Origin: Streptomyces sp. NBC_00358
GTDB lineage: Bacteria; Actinomycetota; Actinomycetes; Streptomycetales; Streptomycetaceae
NCBI RefSeq assembly: GCF_036099295.1
Contig: NZ_CP107976.1
Span: forward strand, 3,224,001 to 3,288,000
Direction of reading: 5' to 3'
DNA length: 64,000 nucleotides
In this document: positions 56,664 to 64,000 of the stretch, in pieces
How positions within the stretch are numbered: the stretch's first letter is position 1
Layout of the letters: each line of letters opens with the position of its first letter
Notes under the pieces: model-generated
The model's database searches: none
What the model was told of the DNA's origin: nothing
What the model saw: only the letters and a program-made list of their open reading frames with translations
Made by a program: the position numbers and the translations under genes

Positions 56664-57509
56664 TCACGGCATCGCCCTGCGGGCGGTCGCGAAGCGCGGC
56701 CGGTTGTTGAGGTCCGGGTGGTCGGCCGCGTCGGCCCAGCCCCGCTCCTCGGTGAAGATCCAGGGCACCTGTCCGCCCTGGGTGTCGGCGTGCTCGATGA
56801 CGACGACGCCGCCGGGGCGCAGCAGCCGGTGCGCGGTGCGCTCGATGCCGCGGATGAGGTCGAGTCCGTCCTCGCCCGAGAAGAGGGCGAGTTCGGGGTC
56901 GTAGTCCCGGGCCTCCGGCTGTACGTACTCCCATTCGGTGAGCGGGATGTACGGGGGGTTGGAGATCACCAGGTCGACCTGGCCGTCGAGGTCGGGGAAG
57001 GCCGCGAGGGCGTCTCCCTGGCGCAGGTCGACCCTGGACCCCTCGACGTTCTTGCGCGTCCACTGGAGGGCGTCCTCGGAGAGCTCCACGGCGTGCACCC
57101 GGGAGCGCGGGACCTCCTGGGCGAGGGCGAGCGCGATGGCGCCCGAGCCGGTGCACAGGTCCACGATCAGCGGCTCGACGACATCCATCGCGCGGACGGC
57201 GTCTATGGCCCAGCCGACGACCGACTCGGTCTCCGGGCGCGGGACGAACACGCCGGGGCCCACCTGGAGTTCGAGGTAACGGAAATAGGCGCGGCCGGTG
57301 ATGTGCTGGAGCGGCTCGCGGGCCTCGCGGCGCGCGGTCACCTCCCAGTAGCGGGCGTCGAAGTCCGTGTCCTTGACACTGTGCAGCTCGCCCCGCTTCA
57401 CGCCGTGCACGAAGGCGGCGAGCTCCTCCGCGTCGTTGCGCGGCGAGGGCACGCCGGCGTCGGCCAGCCGCTGGGTGGCCTGGGCCACTTCCGCGAGCAG
57501 CAGGTTCAC
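56664..57509 (-). CDS. prmC: Release-factor glutamine methyltransferase
   Basis: Methylates the GGQ glutamine of release factors RF1/RF2, boosting termination. 281 aa: N-terminal helical substrate-binding domain, then a SAM-binding fold with IVDLCTGSGAIALALA and the catalytic DLVISNPPYIP (NPPY). It lies 36 bases downstream of prfA in the same direction, a standard prfA-prmC pair. Confidence 0.94.
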   Translation of the reverse strand: MNLLLAEVAQATQRLADAGVPSPRNDAEELAAFVHGVKRGELHSVKDTDFDARYWEVTARREAREPLQHITGRAYFRYLELQVGPGVFVPRPETESVVGWAIDAVRAMDVVEPLIVDLCTGSGAIALALAQEVPRSRVHAVELSEDALQWTRKNVEGSRVDLRQGDALAAFPDLDGQVDLVISNPPYIPLTEWEYVQPEARDYDPELALFSGEDGLDLIRGIERTAHRLLRPGGVVVIEHADTQGGQVPWIFTEERGWADAADHPDLNNRPRFATARRAMP

Positions 57510-57545
57510 GCTGGTCCTCCGGGACTGAGCTGGTGTCGTTTGCTG

Positions 57546-58622
57546 TTATGCGGCGGCGAGCTTGGCGGCCGAGTCCGCGTCGACGCAGGCCTGGATGACG
57601 GCGTCGAGCTCACCGTCGAGGACCTGGTCCAAGTTGTACGCCTTGAAGCCGACGCGGTGGTCCGAGATGCGATTCTCCGGGAAGTTGTACGTACGGATCT
57701 TCTCGGAGCGGTCGACCGTGCGGACCTGGCTGCGTCGGACGTCGGAGGCTTCCCGCTCCGCTTCCTCCTGCGCCGCCGCGAGGAGCCTGGAGCGCAGGAT
57801 ACGCATCGCCTGCTCCTTGTTCTGCAACTGGCTCTTCTCGTTCTGGCAGGAAGCGACGACTCCGGTGGGAATGTGCGTGATGCGCACCGCGGAGTCGGTC
57901 GTGTTGACGGACTGGCCGCCGGGGCCCGAGGAGCGGTAGACGTCGATACGGAGATCGTTCGCGAGGATCTCGACCTCGACCTCCTCGGCCTCGGGCGTGA
58001 CGAGGACACCGGCGGCGGAGGTGTGGATGCGGCCCTGCGACTCCGTCGAGGGCACGCGCTGCACCCGGTGCACGCCGCCCTCGTACTTCAGCCGGGCCCA
58101 GACGCCCTGGCCGGGCTCCGTGGCACCCTGGCCGCCCTTGGTCTTCACGGCGACCTGGACGTCCTTGTAGCCGCCGAGCTCGGACTCGGTGGCGTCGATG
58201 AGCTCGGTCTTCCAGCCGACGCGCTCGGCGTAGCGCAGGTACATGCGCAGCAGGTCACCGGCGAACAGGGCGGACTCGTCGCCGCCGGCGCCCGCCTTGA
58301 TCTCCAGGATGACGTCCTTGTCGTCGCTCGGGTCGCGCGGGACCAGCAGCAGGCGGAGCTTCTCGGTGAGCTCCTCGCGCTGCTTCTCCAGGTCCTTGAC
58401 CTCGGCGGCGAAGTCGGGGTCCGCGGCGGCGAACTCCTTCGCCGTGCCGATGTCGTCCCCGGTCTGCTTCCAGGAGCGGTACGTCGCGACGATCGGGGTC
58501 AGCTCGGCGTAGCGCTTGTTGAGCTTGCGCGCGTTGGCCTGGTCGGCGTGGACCGACGGGTCAGCGAGCTTCTTCTCCAGATCGGCGTGCTCGCCGATCA
58601 GTTCCTCGACCGCCTCGAACAT
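57546..58622 (-). CDS. prfA: Peptide chain release factor 1
   Basis: Recognises UAA/UAG and hydrolyses peptidyl-tRNA. 358 aa. The GGQ motif is in [17 protein letters not shown], and codon recognition is in the adjacent domain. ATG 58622 ([12 protein letters not shown]); an extension to 58736 is not coding. rpmE lies upstream with a terminator between, so prfA likely has its own promoter there. Confidence 0.96.
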   Translation of the reverse strand: MFEAVEELIGEHADLEKKLADPSVHADQANARKLNKRYAELTPIVATYRSWKQTGDDIGTAKEFAAADPDFAAEVKDLEKQREELTEKLRLLLVPRDPSDDKDVILEIKAGAGGDESALFAGDLLRMYLRYAERVGWKTELIDATESELGGYKDVQVAVKTKGGQGATEPGQGVWARLKYEGGVHRVQRVPSTESQGRIHTSAAGVLVTPEAEEVEVEILANDLRIDVYRSSGPGGQSVNTTDSAVRITHIPTGVVASCQNEKSQLQNKEQAMRILRSRLLAAAQEEAEREASDVRRSQVRTVDRSEKIRTYNFPENRISDHRVGFKAYNLDQVLDGELDAVIQACVDADSAAKLAAA

Positions 58623-58736
58623 CTCCGGCTCCAATGGACTGTCCCCCGCTCCATGACGGGCTCGGGGACGTAGGTACGGCGTGGGGTTCCCCTGCTCGAA
58701 CGGGTCGAGAAGCCTGGGGAGGGGGCTGGACCGCAA

Positions 58737-58784
58737 AGCGCCGGTCCCGGCGTCCCCGTGCAGGGGACCCCGAAGACCGGCGCT
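58737..58784 (-). terminator. Terminator of rpmE
   Basis: AGCGCCGGTC (58737-58746) and GACCGGCGCT (58775-58784) form a perfect 10-bp stem with an inner GTCCCC/GGGGAC stem. It is 9 bases beyond the rpmE stop. Confidence 0.75.
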
Positions 58785-58793
58785 GTGGGCTCG

Positions 58794-59015
58794 CTACTTG
58801 CTGGCAGCGGCAGCCTTGCCGAAGCGGGCCTCGAAGCGGGCCACACGGCCACCGGTGTCGAGGATCTTCTGCTTGCCCGTGTAGAACGGGTGGCACTCGG
58901 AGCAGACCTCGGCGCGGACGGTGCCGCTGGAGATCGTGCTGCGGGTGGTGAACGACGCGCCACAGGTACAGCTGACCTGCGTCTCGACGTACTCGGGGTG
59001 GATGTCGCGCTTCAA
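58794..59015 (-). CDS. rpmE: 50S ribosomal protein L31, zinc-binding type
   Basis: A 73-aa ribosomal protein with four zinc cysteines: Cys16 and Cys18 in SCTCGA, Cys38 and Cys41 in [11 protein letters not shown] (C+ type). In Streptomyces the C+ and C- forms are exchanged under zinc limitation, controlled by Zur. Start is TTG 59015 with AGGAGA seven bases upstream (the usual start residue Met is encoded by TTG here). Followed by a terminator. Confidence 0.94.
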   Translation of the reverse strand: MKRDIHPEYVETQVSCTCGASFTTRSTISSGTVRAEVCSECHPFYTGKQKILDTGGRVARFEARFGKAAAASK

Positions 59016-59163
59016 GGTGTCTCCTAGTTTCGGGAGGGCACCGGGTCGCCGCCACTGGATGCGGATGCGTGAACCGGGGCCGACGTACCAGTCTGCCAGC
59101 ACTGGCCGTATCCCCCAAAACGGGGGGACGCGACGATCTATTCCCCGGGGGTCCGCGCGCGCG

Positions 59164-60300
59164 TCAGCCGGAGCTGACGACGCCCTTCGCCTGGCCGGTG
59201 GCGGTTCCCTCGGTGGCCGCCTTCGGGATGGGCCGGTCGGCCTTGAGCGCCTTCCAGACCAGCTCGGCCTTGGCCTTGTCGACCAGCACGCGGTTGGCGT
59301 CGGCGCGGTCGTACTGGACCGGCATCGTCACCATGGCCATGTGGGACGAGCCGATGCCCTTGAGCCCGCTCGCGAAGGAGGCGAGGCGCGTGACGCTGCC
59401 GATGCCGGAGTCGGTGGTCACCGCCTTGGTCGCGGTGTCGGCGAGGTCGTACAGCTTTTTCGGGTTGGACAGGAGGCCGACGTGCTTGACCTGGTCGACC
59501 AGCGCCTTCATGAACGCCTGCTGGAGCTGGATGCGGCCGAGGTCGGAGCCGTCGCCGACACCGTGCCGGGTGCGGACGAGGCCGAGCGCCTGCTCGCCGT
59601 CGAGGTTGTGCGACCCGGCCGACAGACGCAGATGGCTCTCGGGGTCCGAGATGGCCTTGGTGGTGGTGACGGTGACGCCGCCGAGGTCGTCGATCAGCTT
59701 CTGGAAGCCGCTGAAATCGACCTCCAGGTAGTGGTCCATACGGATGCCGGTCATGGACTCGACGGTCTTCACCGCGCAGGCGGCGCCGCCGGTGGAGTAG
59801 GCGGAGTTGAACATCGCGCCGGAGGCCGCGCCGTGGACGGTGCCCCGCGCGTCGGCGCAGGCGGGCCGCTCGACGAGGGTGTCGCGGGGGATGGACACCA
59901 CGCTGGCCTTCTTGTGGCCCTTGTACACGTGGACGATCATCGCGGTGTCGGAGCGGGCGCTGCCGTCGTCGGCGCCGCCGCCCAGCTTCCTGTTGCCGCC
60001 GGACCGGGTGTCGGAGCCGAGGACCAGGATGTTCTCGGAGCCGTTGTCGACCTTCGTGGGCCGGTCGCTGCCGAGTGCCTGGTTGATGTCGACGGTCTTG
60101 AGGTTGCCGTTGAGCTTGAAGTAGAGGTAGCCGGCTCCGGTGCCGCCGAGCACCACGATCCCCGCCGCGGCCCAGGCCGTGACGATCAGGGCCTTGCTCC
60201 GCGGACTGCGGGCCCCGCGGCGGCCGCCCTTCGGACGGCGCTGGGTGCTGTTGCCGGGATCCCCCGGTATTCCGGGCTCCGGCGTGCTCTCGGCAGGCAT
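59164..60300 (-). CDS. LytR-CpsA-Psr (LCP) family cell-wall polymer ligase
   Basis: Transfers lipid-linked glycopolymers to peptidoglycan outside the membrane. 378 aa: a basic cytosolic N-terminus, one membrane helix ([21 protein letters not shown]), and the extracellular LCP domain with [37 protein letters not shown] and the arginines in [16 protein letters not shown]. Same pathway as the GlcNAc-1-P transferase at 52438. Its start lies 135 bases from the terminator of the protease gene. Confidence 0.9.
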   Translation of the reverse strand: MPAESTPEPGIPGDPGNSTQRRPKGGRRGARSPRSKALIVTAWAAAGIVVLGGTGAGYLYFKLNGNLKTVDINQALGSDRPTKVDNGSENILVLGSDTRSGGNRKLGGGADDGSARSDTAMIVHVYKGHKKASVVSIPRDTLVERPACADARGTVHGAASGAMFNSAYSTGGAACAVKTVESMTGIRMDHYLEVDFSGFQKLIDDLGGVTVTTTKAISDPESHLRLSAGSHNLDGEQALGLVRTRHGVGDGSDLGRIQLQQAFMKALVDQVKHVGLLSNPKKLYDLADTATKAVTTDSGIGSVTRLASFASGLKGIGSSHMAMVTMPVQYDRADANRVLVDKAKAELVWKALKADRPIPKAATEGTATGQAKGVVSSG

Positions 60301-60434
60301 GTACTCCTCGATCCCTTTGCGGTCGGTTACCCCCTGCTTTCAGGGCCAGGCCCATCTGGTCGTGACAAGGCGTACCGCTCCATGGTCACTCCGTACGGTC
60401 AGACGGGGAAACTCGGGAAAGGGTTGCACGACGC

Positions 60435-60467
60435 AGTGTGCCCACCGCGTCACGCGGTGGGCACACT
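60435..60467 (-). terminator. Perfect terminator after the protease gene
   Basis: AGTGTGCCCACCGCG and CGCGGTGGGCACACT form a perfect 15-bp stem with loop TCA, 43 bases beyond the protease stop. Confidence 0.8.
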
Positions 60468-60509
60468 GTGTGTTCGGCGGGAGCGGGGAGAACCCGCTCA
60501 CCTGCGAGG

Positions 60510-62339
60510 TCAGCCGAAGATGTCGTACTGCTTGAAATCGGTACCGACCGAGATCCTTGTGGCAAAGATCTCGCTGGTGGCCTTTCCGGTCCCCGGGTAC
60601 AGGTAGAGCGTGCCGCCGGGGGTGCGGGCCAGGAAGTCGGCCTTGCCGTCGCCGGTCACGTCACCGACGGCGTCGAAGGCGTTGTAGTCGGCCCAGGTGC
60701 GCACCTTGATGCGGGCGGAGAAGGCGCCGCTGCCGGTCTTGCCGGTGCCCTTGTACAGGTAGACGTACGAGCCGGTCTTGCTGCGCGCGATCAGGTCGGC
60801 CTTGCCGTCGCCGGTGAAGTCGCCGTGCGCGCGCACCGAGTTGTACTGGTTCCAGCCGGTGCCGACCTCGACGCGGGCCGAGAAGGTGCCGTCACCCTTG
60901 CCCGGGTACTCCCACATCGCTCCGGAGGAGTCGACGGAGAGCACGTCGGGCAGGCCGTCGCCGGTGAGGTCACCGGGGGCGATGATGCGGGCGCGGGTCT
61001 TCCAGTTGGTGAAGATCTTGTCGCTGACCGAGCGTCCCGTCGACGGCAGCACGTGCACCCAGTAGACGTCGCCGGTGGCGCTGTCCCGGACGACGAGGTC
61101 CTGGTAGCCGTCGCGGTTGAGGTCGGTCTGGAGCACGACGTTCACGCCGGCCCACGAGTCCATCGACTTGCGCGCGGCGAACGAGGTGCCGTTGGAGTCC
61201 TTCTCGTAGCCCGTCTTGGTCGACGAGTTGCGGACCCACAGGTCGGCCTTGTGGTCGTCGTTGAAGTTCGTGTCCTCGACGCGCGGCCAGATGGCGCCGA
61301 CATAGGCGCTGGTCTTCGAGAAGACGCCGTACGCGCCCTTCTCGACGCAGTCCGCGACACCCCAGGAGACGACGCCCACGATGCGGGCGGTGGTGCCGCT
61401 GCCGACGATCAGGGGGCCGCCGGAGTCGCCGTTGCAGGCCGTGGTGGTGCCGGTGTCCGTGCCGGTCGCCGCGGTGCCCGCGCAGATCATGTGGCCTTCG
61501 ATGAAGTCGTCCTCACCGAGGACCGACTTCATGGCCGTGTTGCACGTGCTGTCGGAGTTGATCGGCAGCGTGGCCGTCTTCAGCGTCTCGGAGATGTCCT
61601 GCGTGGTGGAGCTGGTGCGGCCCCAGCCGTAGAGCGTCGCCTTGGTGCCCGACGCGTACGACGTGGTGTCACCGGACGTCGTCATGCGGATCGGCTTGGC
61701 GGTGACGGGGTTCGCCAGCGTGAGGACGGCGACGTCGTTGTCGATCCTGGTCGGGCTGTACGACGGGTGGGTCCACTGCCGCGAGACGGCGGTCACCGTA
61801 CCGCCGTTGAGGCTGGTGTCGGTCGGCAGCTGGGAGGTGCCGGTCACGATGGCGCCGTTGGCCGCCCAGTCGTAGGTCCTGCCGTTCTCGTCCTTGGTGC
61901 AGTGCGCCGCGGTGAGGATCTTCGTCGGCGAGACGACGGAGCCACCGCAGAAGAAGCCGATGTCCTTGGCCTCGTCGTAGTACCAGAGCTGCGCCATCCA
62001 AGGGGCGGTGGCGATGGTGGTCGTGGTGCCACCGATGATCTTCGGGTCCACGTGCGCCGGGGTGGTCGACGCGCTCAGGGACGCCTTCTTCGTCGTCCGG
62101 CCCGCGGTGTCGTCACCGGCGAGAGCGCCCTCGACGCGCTTCTCCAGCACGGCCTGGGACGGCGAGGAGTCGGCGAGCCGCACGGCGGGTATGGACAGCG
62201 CCGCCGGGCTGGGTGCGGCGTTCGCCGACGACACCAGCAACGCGCCTGCGACGGCGGCAGCGAGGCCGGCCGCGGCCACCGGAACGGCGATCCGTATGCG
62301 GCGTCTGTGACGACCGCCTGCGGAAGTGGACGTATCCAC
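60510..62339 (-). CDS. Secreted chymotrypsin-fold serine protease with FG-GAP repeats
   Basis: A 609-aa exported protease. Signal peptide (about 1-41 ending SSANA), pro-region to about 100, then an S1 domain starting at IIGG with the triad His146 (LTAAHC), Asp202 (DNDVAVL) and Ser306 (GDSGGP). Thr300 occupies the position of trypsin Asp189, so Arg/Lys specificity is not expected. From about 345 on, five FG-GAP calcium-type repeats (for example DLTGDGLPDVLS, DFTGDGKADLIA, DVTGDGKADFLA) form a beta-propeller-like binding part. In the S. coelicolor order I remember rpmE, LCP and rho without this gene, so it may be a lineage insertion. Confidence 0.9.
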   Translation of the reverse strand: MDTSTSAGGRHRRRIRIAVPVAAAGLAAAVAGALLVSSANAAPSPAALSIPAVRLADSSPSQAVLEKRVEGALAGDDTAGRTTKKASLSASTTPAHVDPKIIGGTTTTIATAPWMAQLWYYDEAKDIGFFCGGSVVSPTKILTAAHCTKDENGRTYDWAANGAIVTGTSQLPTDTSLNGGTVTAVSRQWTHPSYSPTRIDNDVAVLTLANPVTAKPIRMTTSGDTTSYASGTKATLYGWGRTSSTTQDISETLKTATLPINSDSTCNTAMKSVLGEDDFIEGHMICAGTAATGTDTGTTTACNGDSGGPLIVGSGTTARIVGVVSWGVADCVEKGAYGVFSKTSAYVGAIWPRVEDTNFNDDHKADLWVRNSSTKTGYEKDSNGTSFAARKSMDSWAGVNVVLQTDLNRDGYQDLVVRDSATGDVYWVHVLPSTGRSVSDKIFTNWKTRARIIAPGDLTGDGLPDVLSVDSSGAMWEYPGKGDGTFSARVEVGTGWNQYNSVRAHGDFTGDGKADLIARSKTGSYVYLYKGTGKTGSGAFSARIKVRTWADYNAFDAVGDVTGDGKADFLARTPGGTLYLYPGTGKATSEIFATRISVGTDFKQYDIFG

Positions 62340-62424
62340 TCAAGTCCCCCCTCAGAGTCAAGAGTTCAGGTCTGATTCAGCAGAAGTTCGAAGGCGCGAT
62401 CGTACACGTGTGCCGGACAGCGCA

Positions 62425-62464
62425 AAGGGCCGCCCCCGTCACTCTCGTGACGGGGGCGGCCCTT
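62425..62464 (-). terminator. Perfect 18-bp terminator of rho
   Basis: AAGGGCCGCCCCCGTCAC and its exact complement enclose TCTC. It lies 20 bases beyond the rho stop and upstream of the protease gene. Confidence 0.8.
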
Positions 62465-62484
62465 GGTGGTTCTTGCCCTGGGAC

Positions 62485-64000
62485 CTAGTCGTTGCCGTTG
62501 CCCGGCGACGGCGTGGTCTTCTGGATCTGGAGCAGGAACTCGGCGTTCGACTTCGTCTGCTTCATTTTGTCGAGCAGCAGCTCGATCGCCTGCTGCTGGT
62601 CGAGCGCGTGGAGCACGCGACGCAGCTTCCAGGTGATGGCGAGCTCGTCGCTGCCGAGCAGGAGCTCTTCCTTACGGGTACCGGACGCGTCGACGTCCAC
62701 CGCCGGGAAGACGCGCTTGTCGGCGAGCTTCCGGTCGAGCTTGAGCTCGGCGTTGCCGGTGCCCTTGAACTCCTCGAAGATGACCTCGTCCATGCGCGAG
62801 CCGGTGTCGACGAGCGCGGTGGCCAGGATGGTCAGCGAGCCGCCGTCCTCGATGTTGCGCGCGGCACCGAAGAAGCGCTTCGGCGGGTACAGCGCGGTCG
62901 AGTCGACACCACCGGACAGGATGCGGCCGGAGGCCGGGGCGGCGAGGTTGTACGCACGGCCCAGACGCGTGATCGAGTCGAGCAGCACGACGACGTCGTG
63001 GCCCAGCTCCACCAGACGCTTGGCGCGCTCGATGGCGAGCTCGGCGACCGTGGTGTGGTCCTCGGCCGGACGGTCGAAGGTCGAGGAGATGACCTCGCCC
63101 TTGACCGACCGCTGCATGTCGGTGACCTCTTCCGGACGCTCGTCGACCAGGACGACCATCAGGTGGCACTCGGGGTTGTTGTGCGTGATCGCGTTGGCGA
63201 TCGCCTGCATGATCATGGTCTTGCCGGTCTTCGGCGGGGCCACGATCAGACCGCGCTGGCCCTTGCCGATCGGCGCGACGAGGTCGATGATCCGGGTCGT
63301 CAGCACACCCGGGTCGGTCTCCAGGCGGAGCCGGTCCTGCGGGTAGAGCGGCGTCAGCTTGTTGAACTCCGGCCGTCCGCGACCGGAGTCGGGGGCCATG
63401 CCGTTGGTCGAGTCCAGGCGCACGAGCGCGTTGAACTTCTCGCGGCGCTCGCCGTCCTTGGGCTGGCGGACCGCGCCGGTGACGTGGTCACCCTTGCGCA
63501 GACCGTTCTTGCGGACCTGGGCGAGGGAGACGTACACGTCGTTGGGACCCGGCAGGTAGCCCGACGTACGGATGAACGCGTAGTTGTCGAGGATGTCGAG
63601 GATGCCCGCGACGGGGATCAGCACGTCGTCGTCGGCGACCTGCGGCTCGGCGATCTCGTCGCGTCCACGACGCCCGCGGCGGTCGCGGTAGCGTCCGCGC
63701 CGGCCGCGGCGTCCGCCCTCGAAGTCGTCGTCGTCCTGCGGGCCGTTGTCGCGCGGGCCGTTGTCACGCGGGCCGCTGTCGCGCTGCTGCTGGCGGTCCT
63801 GACGGCCGCCGCCCTGCTGCTGACGGTCCGGGCGGTCCTGACGGTCCTGACGGTCCGGGCGCTCCTGACGGTCCGGGCGCTGCTGTCCGGCACCCTGGCC
63901 GCCCTGCTGCTCGTCGCCCTTGACCGGGCGGCGGTCGCGGTCACGGCCGCCCCGGTCGCGGTCACGGCGCTCACGGCGCTCACGGCGGCCGTCGGCGCCC
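62485..64000 (-). CDS. rho: Transcription termination factor Rho (5' part beyond window)
   Basis: Hexameric RNA helicase that ends transcription. The 3' 505 codons are present; the start lies right of the window. Walker A is APPKTGKTM, with the arginine-finger/Q-loop region and the RNA-binding domain ([18 protein letters not shown]) recognisable. The N-terminal part visible is a highly charged, disordered insertion rich in RDR, RPDRQ and RRGRR repeats, typical of actinobacterial Rho, which is larger than that of E. coli. A frame without stop continues to base 64000. Confidence 0.96.
   Translation of the reverse strand, partial: GADGRRERRERRDRDRGGRDRDRRPVKGDEQQGGQGAGQQRPDRQERPDRQDRQDRPDRQQQGGGRQDRQQQRDSGPRDNGPRDNGPQDDDDFEGGRRGRRGRYRDRRGRRGRDEIAEPQVADDDVLIPVAGILDILDNYAFIRTSGYLPGPNDVYVSLAQVRKNGLRKGDHVTGAVRQPKDGERREKFNALVRLDSTNGMAPDSGRGRPEFNKLTPLYPQDRLRLETDPGVLTTRIIDLVAPIGKGQRGLIVAPPKTGKTMIMQAIANAITHNNPECHLMVVLVDERPEEVTDMQRSVKGEVISSTFDRPAEDHTTVAELAIERAKRLVELGHDVVVLLDSITRLGRAYNLAAPASGRILSGGVDSTALYPPKRFFGAARNIEDGGSLTILATALVDTGSRMDEVIFEEFKGTGNAELKLDRKLADKRVFPAVDVDASGTRKEELLLGSDELAITWKLRRVLHALDQQQAIELLLDKMKQTKSNAEFLLQIQKTTPSPGNGND

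Noticed and set aside
56541..58673. Plus-strand frame of 710 codons over prmC and prfA
   Set aside because: Antisense to prmC and prfA, which have intact NPPY and GGQ motifs.

Overview
The window is very GC-rich, with strong third-position G/C bias, GTG and TTG starts, and a gene set typical of Streptomyces chromosome-core DNA. The order icmA, DUF3817, marR ... meaB, thiolase, mce, scy, filP ... nucS ... hbd ... cobalamin adenosyltransferase, chiC, DUF2550, the ATP synthase operon, a GlcNAc-1-P transferase, a glyA paralogue, prmC, prfA, rpmE, rho matches, as I recall it, the S. coelicolor block around SCO5415 to SCO5357, read in reverse. Species cannot be fixed from sequence alone. I see no tRNA, rRNA, CRISPR array, insertion sequence or prophage.

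Region by region: (1) 1-7 kb: a TetR tail, isobutyryl-CoA mutase large subunit icmA with a perfect palindrome just upstream, a DUF3817 membrane protein, MarR, an MFS exporter and a divergent ArsR-type regulator. (2) 6-11 kb: cslA-glxA (apical glycan synthase and copper-radical oxidase) with a convergent GH6 lipoprotein. (3) 11-16 kb: a DUF3817/MTH1187 pair under a candidate Rex operator, three tandem AIM24 genes, MarR and MFS. (4) 16-24 kb: meaB, thiolase, methylmalonyl-CoA epimerase, then the coiled-coil polarity and cytoskeleton genes scy and filP. (5) 24-34 kb: two paralogous ABC exporter pairs, a channel-like two-TM protein, conserved unknowns, a luciferase-like monooxygenase and the mismatch endonuclease nucS. 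(6) 34-43.5 kb: a membrane-anchored STAND-like ATPase, an anti-sigma antagonist, 3-hydroxyacyl-CoA dehydrogenase, a TetR/DrrAB-type ABC unit with a candidate operator, PduO-type adenosyltransferase and chitinase chiC with its direct-repeat promoter. (7) 43.6-52.3 kb: a 73-bp tandem repeat, DUF2550, and atpIBEFHAGDC on the minus strand with a candidate Rex site upstream. (8) 52-64 kb: lipid-linked GlcNAc-1-P transferase, an SHMT paralogue, a pseudo-LMW-phosphatase, YrdC, prmC, prfA, rpmE, an LCP protein, a secreted serine protease with FG-GAP repeats, and rho running off the right edge.

Functional threads: thiolase, hydroxyacyl-CoA dehydrogenase, icmA, meaB, epimerase and cobalamin adenosyltransferase form a dispersed C4/methylmalonyl-CoA and B12 theme. 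cslA/glxA and scy/filP are both tip-growth machinery. Two candidate Rex operators link respiration and redox to the atp operon and to a small membrane-protein operon. The most unusual items are the phosphatase lacking its nucleophilic cysteine, the diverged SHMT, the ATPase with Arg in its P-loop, the channel-like protein without a selectivity filter, and the well-formed palindromes upstream of icmA and between the TetR and ABC genes.
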